Below, piece after piece: positions 6,616-13,261 of a DNA stretch of 34,096 nucleotides. The DNA comes from a virus: IMG/VR virus record IMGVR_UViG_3300005518_000030, positions 1-34,096 of that record, one strand, 5' to 3'. Made by a program: the position numbers and the translations under genes. Each line of letters begins with the position of its first letter. The first letter of the stretch is position 1. The notes below the pieces were generated by a model. The model had not been told where the DNA came from, searched no databases, and was given only the letters and a program-made list of their open reading frames with translations.

Positions 6616-7131
6616 TCAGAAAGGGGGCTCTTCGGGGTGCCCGGCCGGGGCCGGAGCGGGCGGGGCGGTTCCCCAGCCGCCGCCCTGCTGCTGGCCGTTG
6701 GCGGGCTTGGCCCCGGCCCACGGGTCCTGCGTGGTGCTCGGCCCCACGGAGGTCTGGCCGCCACCCGCCGGGTTCTTCGTGACCTTGGCGGTGGCGCGGG
6801 CGAGGCTCGGGCCGACCTCGTCGACGTCGAGCTCGTACACCGTCCGCTTGACGCCCTCACGGTCCTCGTAGCTGCGCTGCTTGAGGCGGCCCTGAACGAT
6901 GACGCGCGTGCCGCGGCTGAGGGATTCGGCGACGTTCTCGGCGGCCTGCCGCCACACCGAGCAGGTGAGGAACAGTGAGTCGCCGTCCTTCCATTCGTTG
7001 GCGGTCTTGTCGTAGACGCGCGGAGTGGAGGCGATCCGGAACTTGGCGACGGCGGCCCCGGCCGGGGTGAAGCGGAGTTCGGGGTCGTCGACCAGGTTGC
7101 CGACGACGGTGATCACGGTCTCGCCTGACAT
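6616..7131 (-). CDS. ssb: single-stranded DNA-binding protein
   Basis: A 171-residue SSB. The OB fold spans about residues 5-110: [83 protein letters not shown] Gly/Pro/Gln-rich linker follows, and the protein ends EEPPF, the actinobacterial form of the C-terminal tip that recruits replication and repair partners. AAGGAG lies before the ATG at 7131. The length is typical of bacterial SSB. It should coat single-stranded phage DNA during Prim-Pol-dependent replication. A GC-rich hairpin (7164-7192) just upstream may tune its expression. Confidence 0.95.
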   Translation of the reverse strand: MSGETVITVVGNLVDDPELRFTPAGAAVAKFRIASTPRVYDKTANEWKDGDSLFLTCSVWRQAAENVAESLSRGTRVIVQGRLKQRSYEDREGVKRTVYELDVDEVGPSLARATAKVTKNPAGGGQTSVGPSTTQDPWAGAKPANGQQQGGGWGTAPPAPAPAGHPEEPPF

Positions 7132-7163
7132 GGCGGACTCCTTCTGTGGTGTGCTGGGTGGGT

Positions 7164-7192
7164 GGCCGGGCCCGATTCCTGCGGGCCCGGCC
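7164..7192 (-). terminator. GC-rich hairpin upstream of ssb
   Basis: A perfect 11-bp stem GGCCGGGCCCG (7164-7174 with 7182-7192) has a 7-nt loop. It lies between the 97-residue gene and ssb in an otherwise overlapping gene chain, and could be an internal terminator or an RNA-processing structure. Confidence 0.5.
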
Positions 7193-7205
7193 GGTGTCGT
7201 GCGGG

Positions 7206-7499
7206 TCAGGCGCTGGCGAGGAACTCGGCGCGCTTGACGGGGTCTTGCATCTCGCGGGCGCTGGCCACCCATGCCGAGTGCATGTGGGTGGCGTCGTCCT
7301 TGTGTTCGGCGCACAGGGTGATCCGCAGGGTGCTGTTCTCGGCGGGCCGCTGCTGGTCGATGGTGTTGCGGACGGCGATGACGCCGGGCTTCCCGCAGCT
7401 GTCGTGCCCGTGGCTGCATGTACCGGTGCTGACGCCGATGGTCTGCACGGTGAACGTGGTGTCGCGGTCGTCGCCCAGGGCGACGGTGGTCGTGGTCAC
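7206..7499 (-). CDS. Cys/His-containing small protein, unknown
   Basis: A 97-residue protein with a beta-rich start ([10 protein letters not shown]), a cluster of possible metal ligands ([12 protein letters not shown], then [13 protein letters not shown]), and a helical end. Cysteine and histidine spacing suggests a small zinc fold. It starts with GTG at 7499, overlapping the previous stop. No family is recognised. Confidence 0.66.
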   Translation of the reverse strand: MTTTTVALGDDRDTTFTVQTIGVSTGTCSHGHDSCGKPGVIAVRNTIDQQRPAENSTLRITLCAEHKDDATHMHSAWVASAREMQDPVKRAEFLASA

Positions 7500-7792
7500 T
7501 GGTTCTCCTTGGTGGTGGCGCGGGTGATCTCGCGGGCGCGGATGTTCCAGACGCCGACCTCGTGGTCGTGCTCGCGCAGTTCGGCCGGCGTCCAGACCAT
7601 GTCGAGGTGCAGGAAGGCGGGCTGAATGCTGGTCGTGGCGGTGCCGTCAGTCAGGCGGGCGTCGACGACGGTGGCCCAGCCGATGACCGGGCAGACGAGG
7701 TCCTCGCCGGCCTCGCGTCCGTAGTCGAAGGCGATGACCCAGTCGTTGCCGGCCGGGGCCATGTTGAGGATGCTGCCGGTGGCGATGTTCAT
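7496..7792 (-). CDS. small beta-rich protein, unknown
   Basis: A 98-residue protein: [40 protein letters not shown], then [19 protein letters not shown]. It reads as a compact beta barrel-like domain without catalytic signatures. AAGGAG lies five bases before the ATG, and the ATG overlaps the upstream stop (ATGA). It belongs to the replication operon. No function can be assigned. Confidence 0.66.
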   Translation of the reverse strand: MNIATGSILNMAPAGNDWVIAFDYGREAGEDLVCPVIGWATVVDARLTDGTATTSIQPAFLHLDMVWTPAELREHDHEVGVWNIRAREITRATTKENQ

Positions 7793-8181
7793 GAGTTCTC
7801 CTTGGTGGTTTCTTCCTGGGATTCCAGGAGGTCGGTGTTGACGGCGCCGCCGATGGACACCCACAGGCTGTGGGCTTGGGCGCTGGTGAAGTCGCGGCGG
7901 CGGGCCTGGTCTTGGAGCTCGGCGTAGGTGAGGCCGAGCCGGTCGAGTGAGCGGCGGGCCGCGGCGTGGAACTCGGCCTCGGTCACCTCGACCACGACGT
8001 CGTCGGCGTCGTCGGGCTCACTGGCCGACTGGGTGTCGGCCTGTCGGCGGAGTTTGGCCGCGTGCCGGATGGCGAGGCCGCGTTGGCGGGCGGCGGCGAG
8101 GGCTGCACGCCGCCGCTTGTTCGCCTCGGCGCGGGCGCGGGCGGCGGCGATCTTCTCGGCCACGACGTCGTCGACGTTCAC
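7789..8181 (-). CDS. basic helical protein, unknown
   Basis: A 130-residue protein. The N-terminal half is a long Arg/Ala-rich helix (AEKIAAARARAEANKRRRAA LAAARQRG), likely a coiled coil or nucleic-acid-binding segment. The second half is acidic then helical (DDADDVVVEVTEAEFHAAAR; LGLTYAELQDQARRR). The GTG start at 8181 has no ribosome site of its own. An 11-codon frame (8178-8213) with a strong GGAGG ends on it, so translation may be coupled. The gene lies directly downstream of the iteron array. Confidence 0.65.
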   Translation of the reverse strand: MNVDDVVAEKIAAARARAEANKRRRAALAAARQRGLAIRHAAKLRRQADTQSASEPDDADDVVVEVTEAEFHAAARRSLDRLGLTYAELQDQARRRDFTSAQAHSLWVSIGGAVNTDLLESQEETTKENS

Positions 8182-8213
8182 GGTGCGGGCCGGACGGTGT
8201 TAAGGACGGGCAT
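8178..8213 (-). CDS. putative 11-codon leader peptide
   Basis: A short frame encoding MPVLNTVRPAP. GGAGG lies six bases before its ATG, and its TGA overlaps the GTG of the next gene (GTGA at 8178-8181). The next gene lacks a ribosome site, so this frame may exist to load ribosomes onto it. The small size makes chance possible. Confidence 0.35.
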   Translation of the reverse strand: MPVLNTVRPAP

Positions 8214-8240
8214 GGGGCGCCTCCTGTGGCGGCTGTGGCG

Positions 8241-8457
8241 ACCTCGTCCCGGCGGCTCGCGCTTCCGAGGCCCTTGTCTGTGACCTCGTCCTCGTCCCAC
8301 CTAAAGAAGTGGGACGAGGGACGAGGTGTCACGACCTCGTCCGGGACGAGGTGGGACGAGGTGGGACGAGGTCATTTACGAGGGATAGCGATCATGGTCG
8401 GTAGCCAAAGGCGGACAGAGTGGGTCAATCGACCTCGTCCGGGGGTCGGGACGAGGT
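8241..8457. repeat. GGGACGAGGT iteron array, origin candidate
   Basis: Eleven copies, exact or one base short, of the 10-bp unit GGGACGAGGT in both orientations. Forward copies lie at 8311, 8318, 8343, 8353, 8363 and 8448, with 8343-8372 being three exact tandem units. Reverse copies (ACCTCGTCCC) lie at 8241, 8283, 8290, 8334 and 8432. Inverted pairs form hairpins: an 11-bp stem at 8290-8319 with an A-rich 8-nt loop, and ACCTCGTCCGGGACGAGGT at 8334-8352. A locally less GC-rich patch follows at 8373-8411. The array fills the 243-bp gap next to the helicase-like gene and enters its 3' end. It looks like a replication origin; an operator cluster is the alternative. Confidence 0.68.
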
Positions 8458-9633
8458 CAACCGGCCTCCTTCCTCGACCGGATTGCCCGCTTCTGTACCT
8501 GCGGACGGGATGCTGTGGAGGACGGCGCCGCGCGCGCCTCGCTCGGTGCCGATCCGGCCCTCATCAACGAGGGCGGCAACGGCCTGCCGGATGTCCGCCG
8601 CACGGCCGCTCACGCGGTCCTCGATGCCCTTGCCCGTCAGCGGCTCCCGGGCGCCCGTCAGGGCATCGAGCACCTTCCGCTTGAGGGCGTTGATGCGCCG
8701 CTGCTCCTCGTCGGCCTCGCGGTCCTCCTCGTCGCGCTGGATGGGCGCGTACAGGTGAGCCTCGGCGAACTCGGCGGACTCGGACTTGACGACGAGGTCG
8801 GCGTACCAGTGCATGCCGCTGGAGTGCGACAGTCCGTTCTTACGGATCTGGCCGGGCCGGTCCTTGGCGACGCGGATGGTGGACTTGCCGGTGACACCGA
8901 TGCCGAAGGGGCGCCGGTTCTCCAGCATGTACATCACGCCATTGAGGCCGTTGAGCTTGTGGACGCCGCCGATGCTGTACCGGCCGCGGTTCTCCGCCGA
9001 CTTGACGACGTGGTCGAGGGTGACGACCGCAGCCCCGGAGTTCATGAGCGGGCGAAGCAGCCGGCGGCCGAACTTGGCGACGTCGGTGTTGTCCTTCAGC
9101 TCCAGTCCGAAGAGGCTCATGCCCTCGGTCACGCCGTCGACGATGGCGAGGGTCGGGCTGTGCTCCAGCACCATCGCAAGGTCGATGAGGTCGATGTCGC
9201 TGGGGCTGTTCTCGGGCCGGACGTAGTGGAAGCGCTCCAGCACGTCGTCGGGGCGCGCGCCGAGGCAGAGCAGCCGGCCGACCACGCCGCCCGCATCGTC
9301 CTCGAAGTCGAGGTACAGGACGTGGTTGCCGTCGTTGATCTCCTGCAGGCAGGCGATGAGCGCGAACCACGTCTTGCCCGCCTCGGACTCGCTGGCGACG
9401 CTGTTCATCCGGCCCGGATAGAACAGGCCGACACCGTCGTCCCGGCGCCCCACCGAGGGCTGCGGCGGCCGGTACGAGCCGTCGAGGACCGACCGCAGGT
9501 CTTGGGCCGCCCACGTGCGCGGCGCAGGCTCCTTCTCGGCGGCTGCGCCATCCACGTCTTGCCAGTCGACGGGCGGCTCCTCGCCGTCCGGGCCGAAGTA
9601 GGCGTCCATGGCCTGGTCGAAGTCGGTCGTCAC
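8425..9633 (-). CDS. RecA-fold replicative ATPase, RepA/helicase-like
   Basis: A 402-residue RecA-fold ATPase of the AAA_25/RepA type. The P-loop SESEAGKT is at about 81-88, LYLDFEDD near 106-113, and a Walker B-like LAIVDG near 162-167, followed by VVTLDHVVKS and SIGGVHKLNG, which resemble the later motifs of hexameric RepA helicases. A C-terminal winged helix (about 320-380: LKRKVLDALTGAREPLTGKG, IRQAVAALVDEGRIG) may bind DNA. It starts with GTG at 9633, overlapping the primase stop (GTGA). Its last codons lie inside the iteron array, as in replicons whose initiator gene abuts the origin. It probably acts as helicase loader or helicase with the Prim-Pol. Confidence 0.82.
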   Translation of the reverse strand: MTTDFDQAMDAYFGPDGEEPPVDWQDVDGAAAEKEPAPRTWAAQDLRSVLDGSYRPPQPSVGRRDDGVGLFYPGRMNSVASESEAGKTWFALIACLQEINDGNHVLYLDFEDDAGGVVGRLLCLGARPDDVLERFHYVRPENSPSDIDLIDLAMVLEHSPTLAIVDGVTEGMSLFGLELKDNTDVAKFGRRLLRPLMNSGAAVVTLDHVVKSAENRGRYSIGGVHKLNGLNGVMYMLENRRPFGIGVTGKSTIRVAKDRPGQIRKNGLSHSSGMHWYADLVVKSESAEFAEAHLYAPIQRDEEDREADEEQRRINALKRKVLDALTGAREPLTGKGIEDRVSGRAADIRQAVAALVDEGRIGTERGARGAVLHSIPSAGTEAGNPVEEGGRLTSSRPPDEVD

Positions 9634-10556
9634 GCCACCCACCTCCGGTCGCTGGGACGCGTGGCGGCACTGTCGAACGACGCCCGCGCCTCGGAGTCGG
9701 TGAGGCCTACGGCGGACGCTGCGGACAGCAGACCCATCTCGGCCTCGGCGAGGTCGATGAGGTTCTGCTCGGCCAGCTCGTGCGCACGGCAGGCCGCGAA
9801 GAAGAAGGCGTTGTTGCGGTGGCCCTCGTGTGCGTCCATCACGTGCTGGACCAGGTCAGCCACCGTCCACAGACGGCCGCCGCCGGGCCGCTGCTGGCGC
9901 CGCTCCTGGGTGGGAAAGCGGTGCCGCGGTGTGGCGCGCGGCGGCGGGAGCTGGCGACGCCGCTTACGCGGCAGAAGCGCCTCGGGCCAGTCGACGGTCG
10001 GCGCGATGTACGAACCGTCGCCTACCCACTGGTAGCGGCCGCCGGAGGAGTGCACGGACGGGGCGAGCAGGATGTAGCCGTTGTGCTTGAAGTCGATGCC
10101 GGGCCCGCCCAGGCCGGGCAGGTCGAAGTCGGGGGAGCGGTACAGCTGGTGCAGCCCGCCGCCGCCGGTGAGTTGCATGGTGGTGCCGGGCAGCACGCCG
10201 ACGCGCTCCTCGAGGGCGCGGTACGACTCGTTGCCGCCGTTGCGCGGGTCGATGTCGACGACGGCCCAGCCGTTCAGCTTGCACGGGGCGCCGATGTTCG
10301 CGTCGGGTTCCTCGCGCCACCACTTGCGGACGAGGTCGAGGTCGGTGGTGGCTGCCCAGAAGCCGTGACAGGTGGGGACGCCGCACTGGCAGTTCTCGGG
10401 CCGGTGCTTGACGTAGAGGCTGCTCTGCCGGTCGCAGCGCGGGCAGTTGGCGTAGGGGGTCTTGTTCCGCCGGACGCGGAAGACCTTGATGCCCGCCTCG
10501 GCATAGGCCTCGGCGGCGGCCGGGAGCTTGGCGGGGATACGGAGGCCGACGGTCAC
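9630..10556 (-). CDS. bifunctional DNA primase/polymerase (Prim-Pol)
   Basis: A 308-residue archaeo-eukaryotic-type Prim-Pol. The N-terminal domain has the metal-binding DID at about 101-103 (WAVVDIDPRNGG), GGGLHQLY at about 133-140, and DFKHNGYILLAPS near 155. Cysteines at about 38, 41, 56, 58 and 63 with His64 (CPRC, CQCGVPTCH) look like an inserted zinc knot. After about residue 215 a short helical region follows (DLVQHVMDAHEGHRNNAFFF AACRA), like the alpha-helical C-terminal domains of plasmid primases. Prim-Pols are found in corynephages, actinophages and some AICEs, where they initiate or prime replication. GTG start at 10556; the ribosome site is weak. Confidence 0.92.
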   Translation of the reverse strand: MTVGLRIPAKLPAAAEAYAEAGIKVFRVRRNKTPYANCPRCDRQSSLYVKHRPENCQCGVPTCHGFWAATTDLDLVRKWWREEPDANIGAPCKLNGWAVVDIDPRNGGNESYRALEERVGVLPGTTMQLTGGGGLHQLYRSPDFDLPGLGGPGIDFKHNGYILLAPSVHSSGGRYQWVGDGSYIAPTVDWPEALLPRKRRRQLPPPRATPRHRFPTQERRQQRPGGGRLWTVADLVQHVMDAHEGHRNNAFFFAACRAHELAEQNLIDLAEAEMGLLSAASAVGLTDSEARASFDSAATRPSDRRWVA

Positions 10557-10638
10557 GAACGTGCTCTTCTCTGCGAGCTGGATCAGGTGGTTCGTGGGGC
10601 GGGCGGGCGCCGTTGAGGGAGGCGGCGCGCACCCAGGG

Positions 10639-10896
10639 TCAGGCGGTACTTCGCTTCGACCGGGCGATCTCCTCGGCGGCCGCGGTGATGCGGGTGCACC
10701 AGTTGCGGGCCGCGGTGAGGACCGTGAACGCGCTGGGCTGCTGCTGCAGGTCGTGCCGGATGGAGTCGAGGACCATCTCGTGCAGGGCCCGCTCAGCGGC
10801 GCGCCGCACGTACTGCTCGGCGTCGTCCCCGGTGCGTGCGGCCTTCTCGGGGTCGACGGGACCCACCGGCCACTGGCCGGGGCGTCGCTCGGTCAT
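10639..10896 (-). CDS. small helical protein, unknown
   Basis: An 85-residue helical protein (AEQYVRRAAERALHEMVLDS IRHDLQQQ; TVLTAARNWCTRITAAAEEI). It starts with ATG at 10896, overlapping the previous stop (ATGA). The 82-bp gap after it (10557-10638) shows no gene. It lies directly before the Prim-Pol gene, so a helper role in replication is possible; no family is recognised. Confidence 0.64.
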   Translation of the reverse strand: MTERRPGQWPVGPVDPEKAARTGDDAEQYVRRAAERALHEMVLDSIRHDLQQQPSAFTVLTAARNWCTRITAAAEEIARSKRSTA

Positions 10897-11087
10897 GATG
10901 CTGCCCTCCGGGACTCGGGCTGGTGGAACGCGGCGCGGATGCGGGCGCGCTGGTCGTCGGTGAGCGGCGGCGCCTGGTCGACGATGCGGATGACGCGTTC
11001 CCAGTAGCCGGCGGGTCGGGCCGGGCGGCCGGGGGTGTCCACGAGCTGCACACCCCCGGTCGTCTCGGCTGCGGCGCGCGTCGTCAC
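10893..11087 (-). CDS. 64-residue protein, unknown
   Basis: A short protein with a Pro/Arg-rich start and a compact C-terminal helical part (YWERVIRIVDQAPPLTDDQR ARIRAAFHQ), a pattern often seen in small genes beside actinomycete replication modules. It starts with GTG at 11087, overlapping the upstream TGA (GTGA), and ends on the next ATG. The function is unknown. Confidence 0.65.
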   Translation of the reverse strand: MTTRAAAETTGGVQLVDTPGRPARPAGYWERVIRIVDQAPPLTDDQRARIRAAFHQPESRRAAS

Positions 11088-11425
11088 GTCGTTGCTCCAG
11101 CGGGCAGCGCGCGCAGCTGCTCCTCGGTGGCCCCGGCGAGGGCGGCGAGGATGATGTTCATGCAGCGCTCCGGGTCGTAGGAGACCGAGAGCAGGAGAAC
11201 CATGTCGTCGACGAACTTCTCCACCCGGGGCGATGCCTGGCCGATGGCCCGCATCTGGGCGCGGAAGCCCTCCATCGTGGCGATGTGGGGCGCGGCTACC
11301 AACTGCTTGTCGTGCCATGCCTTGCAGTCGGCGCAGACTCCGTACTGGACGCCGGTCTCGCCGGTCTGTACGGCGACGGCGGGGCCGCCCTCGTACACGC
11401 ACACGGCCAGGTCGTAGGTCGTCAT
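11084..11425 (-). CDS. small protein with CxxC, unknown
   Basis: A 113-residue protein. The first part is beta-rich with a CADC pair (YGVCADCKAWHDKQL), suggesting a small metal-binding or redox motif. The second part is helical (VEKFVDDMVLLLSVSYDPER; ATEEQLRALP). GGAGG lies before the ATG at 11425, which overlaps the upstream stop (ATGA). No family is recognised. Confidence 0.65.
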   Translation of the reverse strand: MTTYDLAVCVYEGGPAVAVQTGETGVQYGVCADCKAWHDKQLVAAPHIATMEGFRAQMRAIGQASPRVEKFVDDMVLLLSVSYDPERCMNIILAALAGATEEQLRALPAGATT

Positions 11426-11979
11426 GCCGTCGCCTCCGGCTTCTCCTGGCGGAGGGCGCCCAGGGCCTGGTCCACCCATCCGTCGATGCGGGCTTCCCGG
11501 GCCATGTGCTCTCTACGGAGGCGGACGAGCTCGGTGTGTACTCGCCTCAGCTGCTCGACCTGTCCGGCCAGGAGGTTGATGACGGTCTGCAGGCCGTCCG
11601 GGTCGAGGGGTGTGATCCAGTGCTCGTCGATGACCTCGATGACGGCGAAGGGGAGCCGACGGGAGATCTCGGCCGAGAAGGGGTTGGCCTCGATGAACGC
11701 GTTGAGGACGCGGTACTCCTCGGGCTCGCCGGAGGTGTCGATCGGCAGCGTGACCGCGGCCCTGTCGCTCTGGTTCCAGCAGAAGACGTCCACCGGGTAC
11801 GACGGGGTCTCTATGTCGGCGACGTGGCTGATCGTGCAGCCGGGCAGGCACACGACGTTGCGGGGCTGGCCGGTCTCCTTGTCGGTGAAGGTCCACGTGC
11901 GCGGGGTGTCAGCGCGGTGGGGGTCGCGCTGTTCGATGGGAGTCGACGGCGCCGTTGCCGTCATGGCACTGTTGCTCAT
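11422..11979 (-). CDS. DUF6907-like protein with C-terminal helix
   Basis: A 185-residue protein. Its core follows the same plan as the protein at 4902-5267: cysteines in NVVCLPGCTISH, then NPFSAEISRRLPFAVIEVID, then a D/T-P turn and a helix QTVINLLAGQVEQLRRVHTE. A long basic coiled helix is added at the C-terminus (LVRLRREHMAREARIDGWVD). I read it as a divergent DUF6907 relative. It is the first larger gene after the Cro-like gene and so is probably early. GGAAC precedes the ATG at 11979. Confidence 0.66.
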   Translation of the reverse strand: MSNSAMTATAPSTPIEQRDPHRADTPRTWTFTDKETGQPRNVVCLPGCTISHVADIETPSYPVDVFCWNQSDRAAVTLPIDTSGEPEEYRVLNAFIEANPFSAEISRRLPFAVIEVIDEHWITPLDPDGLQTVINLLAGQVEQLRRVHTELVRLRREHMAREARIDGWVDQALGALRQEKPEATA

Positions 11980-11996
11980 GAGTAGGTTCCGTTCTC

Positions 11997-12116
11997 TTAC
12001 TTCGCGGTAGGTGCGGATTGCTCGACAGAGGCGGCCGGCTGGTACCCGGCCGCTTCGTCGTTTCCGGCGGACGCTCCGACCTGGTACGTCGGAGCGGCGC
12101 TGGCCTTGGCGGTCAT
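11997..12116 (-). CDS. 39-residue peptide coupled to Cro-like gene
   Basis: A short frame of 39 codons encoding MTAKASAAPTYQVGASAGND and a tail EAAGYQPAASVEQSAPTAK. Its ATG overlaps the stop of the Cro-like gene (ATGA at 12113-12116), exactly the coupling used elsewhere in this genome, and it fills the gap before 11979. Ala/Gln-rich and probably unstructured. Function unknown. Confidence 0.55.
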   Translation of the reverse strand: MTAKASAAPTYQVGASAGNDEAAGYQPAASVEQSAPTAK

Positions 12117-12349
12117 GCGACAGCCTTCGGTAGGAGCGGCTTGAGGTGGCTGGCGAGTTCGTCGAGGTCGACGACTAGAGCCAGCCGGTAGAGAGCTTCG
12201 ATGGAGAGCTGCTTTTCGCCGCGCTCCACCTTGGACAGGTGGCCCGGATCGATCCCGGACATCTGCGCTGCGGCCCGCAGCGACAACCCCTTGGCTTCAC
12301 GTGCAACGCGCAGCGAGGGAGTCAACTGAGGCGGTTGATCCGTCTGCAT
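12113..12349 (-). CDS. XRE-family HTH regulator, Cro-like
   Basis: A 78-residue protein consisting of one XRE/Cro-C1 domain: LRVAREAKGLSLRAAAQMSG, then the recognition helix region IDPGHLSKVERGEKQLSIEA and LYRLALVVDLDELASHL. It is divergent from the larger repressor gene at 12439, the usual lytic/lysogenic switch layout. A minus-strand promoter (TTGACT at 12385-12380, 17 bp, TACAGT at 12362-12357) ends 7 nt before the ATG, so the transcript is probably leaderless. It may start the early operon that runs to 5722. Confidence 0.84.
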   Translation of the reverse strand: MQTDQPPQLTPSLRVAREAKGLSLRAAAQMSGIDPGHLSKVERGEKQLSIEALYRLALVVDLDELASHLKPLLPKAVA

Positions 12350-12420
12350 GTCGTTGACTGTAGGTCACTGCGGTAACAGAGTCAACGCGATGCAGACAAG
12401 ATGTTGCTTGCCGTTGACTC
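12319..12420. promoter_or_regulatory. paired GTTGACTC operators of the genetic switch
   Basis: Four copies of an 8-bp motif form two inverted pairs with the same 34-bp offset: GAGTCAAC at 12319-12326 with GTTGACTG at 12353-12360, and GAGTCAAC at 12379-12386 with GTTGACTC at 12413-12420. The pairs repeat every 60 bp. The copies overlap the -35 of the Cro-like promoter (12379-12386) and the spacer of the repressor promoter (12413-12420). Confidence 0.7.
12357..12385 (-). promoter_or_regulatory. promoter of the Cro-like gene, leaderless
   Basis: On the minus strand TTGACT (12385-12380), a 17-bp spacer and TACAGT (12362-12357) precede the ATG at 12349 by 7 nt, the spacing expected for a transcript that begins at the start codon. 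Confidence 0.65.
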
Positions 12421-12432
12421 CCGGTCTACAGT
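12404..12432 (+). promoter_or_regulatory. promoter of the repressor gene, leaderless
   Basis: TTGCTT (12404-12409), a 17-bp spacer and TACAGT (12427-12432) lie 6 nt before the ATG at 12439. No ribosome site is present, which fits a leaderless mRNA. Confidence 0.6.
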
Positions 12433-12438
12433 TGGCCC

Positions 12439-13254
12439 ATGGACAACGACGACTCGACCCCCAGCGAGCCGATTGACCTGCGCAAACTCTCGTCGCAGGA
12501 GGCGCCAACCGTTAACCAGTTGGTCGCCTACAACATGACCAGGGCACGCCGTGCCAGGGGCTGGACTCAGCAGCAGGTCGCTGACCGGCTGGTGAATTAC
12601 ACGGGCCGGTCTTGGTCGAAAGCATCGATCAGTGCGGCTGAGCGTTCTTGGCAGGGCGGTCGCCCTCGGAAGTTCGACGCCGACGAGCTCTTGGCGTTGT
12701 CCGTCATCTTCGACACGCCAATCGCCTACTTCCTTCTCCCTATGGAGGAAGGAAATACAGCAATCGCCATGGCGCAGCCTGAAGATCGGGGCCATGGCGG
12801 CGCATATATTGCGGGCGTACCGCTACTGCTGAAGCGCATCCTCATGGACCGGATGGCGACGGAGGGCGGATCCGAGTTCTTCGTGCGGGCGCACGCGGCG
12901 GCCTTGAAGTATCTGAAGGTGGACTGGCATGCCCCGCTGTTCCTGGAACCCGACATGCTCCCCCCGGGCACGATCTTCCCGCCCAACTACCGCTTCGGCG
13001 ATCCGCTCGACGAACCAGACGACGAGGCAGTCGAAGCGATGCAGAAGGAAGACAGCGAAAAGAGGGCGAAAGAAGCTGCCGCCCAGCTGACCCCTGATCA
13101 GCTGCGGGCGATCGTCCGCCTCACTGTCGAAAGCACAACGCAAGCCCTGATTGAGCACCTGGGAGAGTCGGGCGAGGATCAAAACGATGATGCCCCTGGA
13201 TGGGGAGAGAAGCGCCCCGGAGCTCAAGGATGGGACGAGGAACCCCCATTTTGA
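12439..13254 (+). CDS. XRE-family regulator, candidate immunity repressor
   Basis: A 271-residue protein. An XRE HTH spans about residues 27-97 (VAYNMTRARRARGWTQQQVA, SKASISAAERSWQGG, ELLALSVIFDTPIAYFLLP). The middle is a separate helical domain of unknown type, followed by a coiled segment (EAMQKEDSEKRAKEAAAQLT) and a long disordered tail that ends WDEEPPF. That ending copies the C-terminal tip of SSB proteins, including the SSB of this phage (EEPPF). Divergence from the Cro-like gene and convergence with the integrase (7 bp between stops) fit a lysogeny repressor. No LexA-type protease domain is visible, so induction would work differently. Confidence 0.8.
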   Translation: MDNDDSTPSEPIDLRKLSSQEAPTVNQLVAYNMTRARRARGWTQQQVADRLVNYTGRSWSKASISAAERSWQGGRPRKFDADELLALSVIFDTPIAYFLLPMEEGNTAIAMAQPEDRGHGGAYIAGVPLLLKRILMDRMATEGGSEFFVRAHAAALKYLKVDWHAPLFLEPDMLPPGTIFPPNYRFGDPLDEPDDEAVEAMQKEDSEKRAKEAAAQLTPDQLRAIVRLTVESTTQALIEHLGESGEDQNDDAPGWGEKRPGAQGWDEEPPF

Positions 13255-13261
13255 GAAACGC

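Noticed and set aside
13232-13240. GGGACGAGG, the iteron core, near the repressor 3' end
   Set aside because: A single copy encoding the conserved-looking WDEEPPF tail; no second copy or inverted partner nearby.
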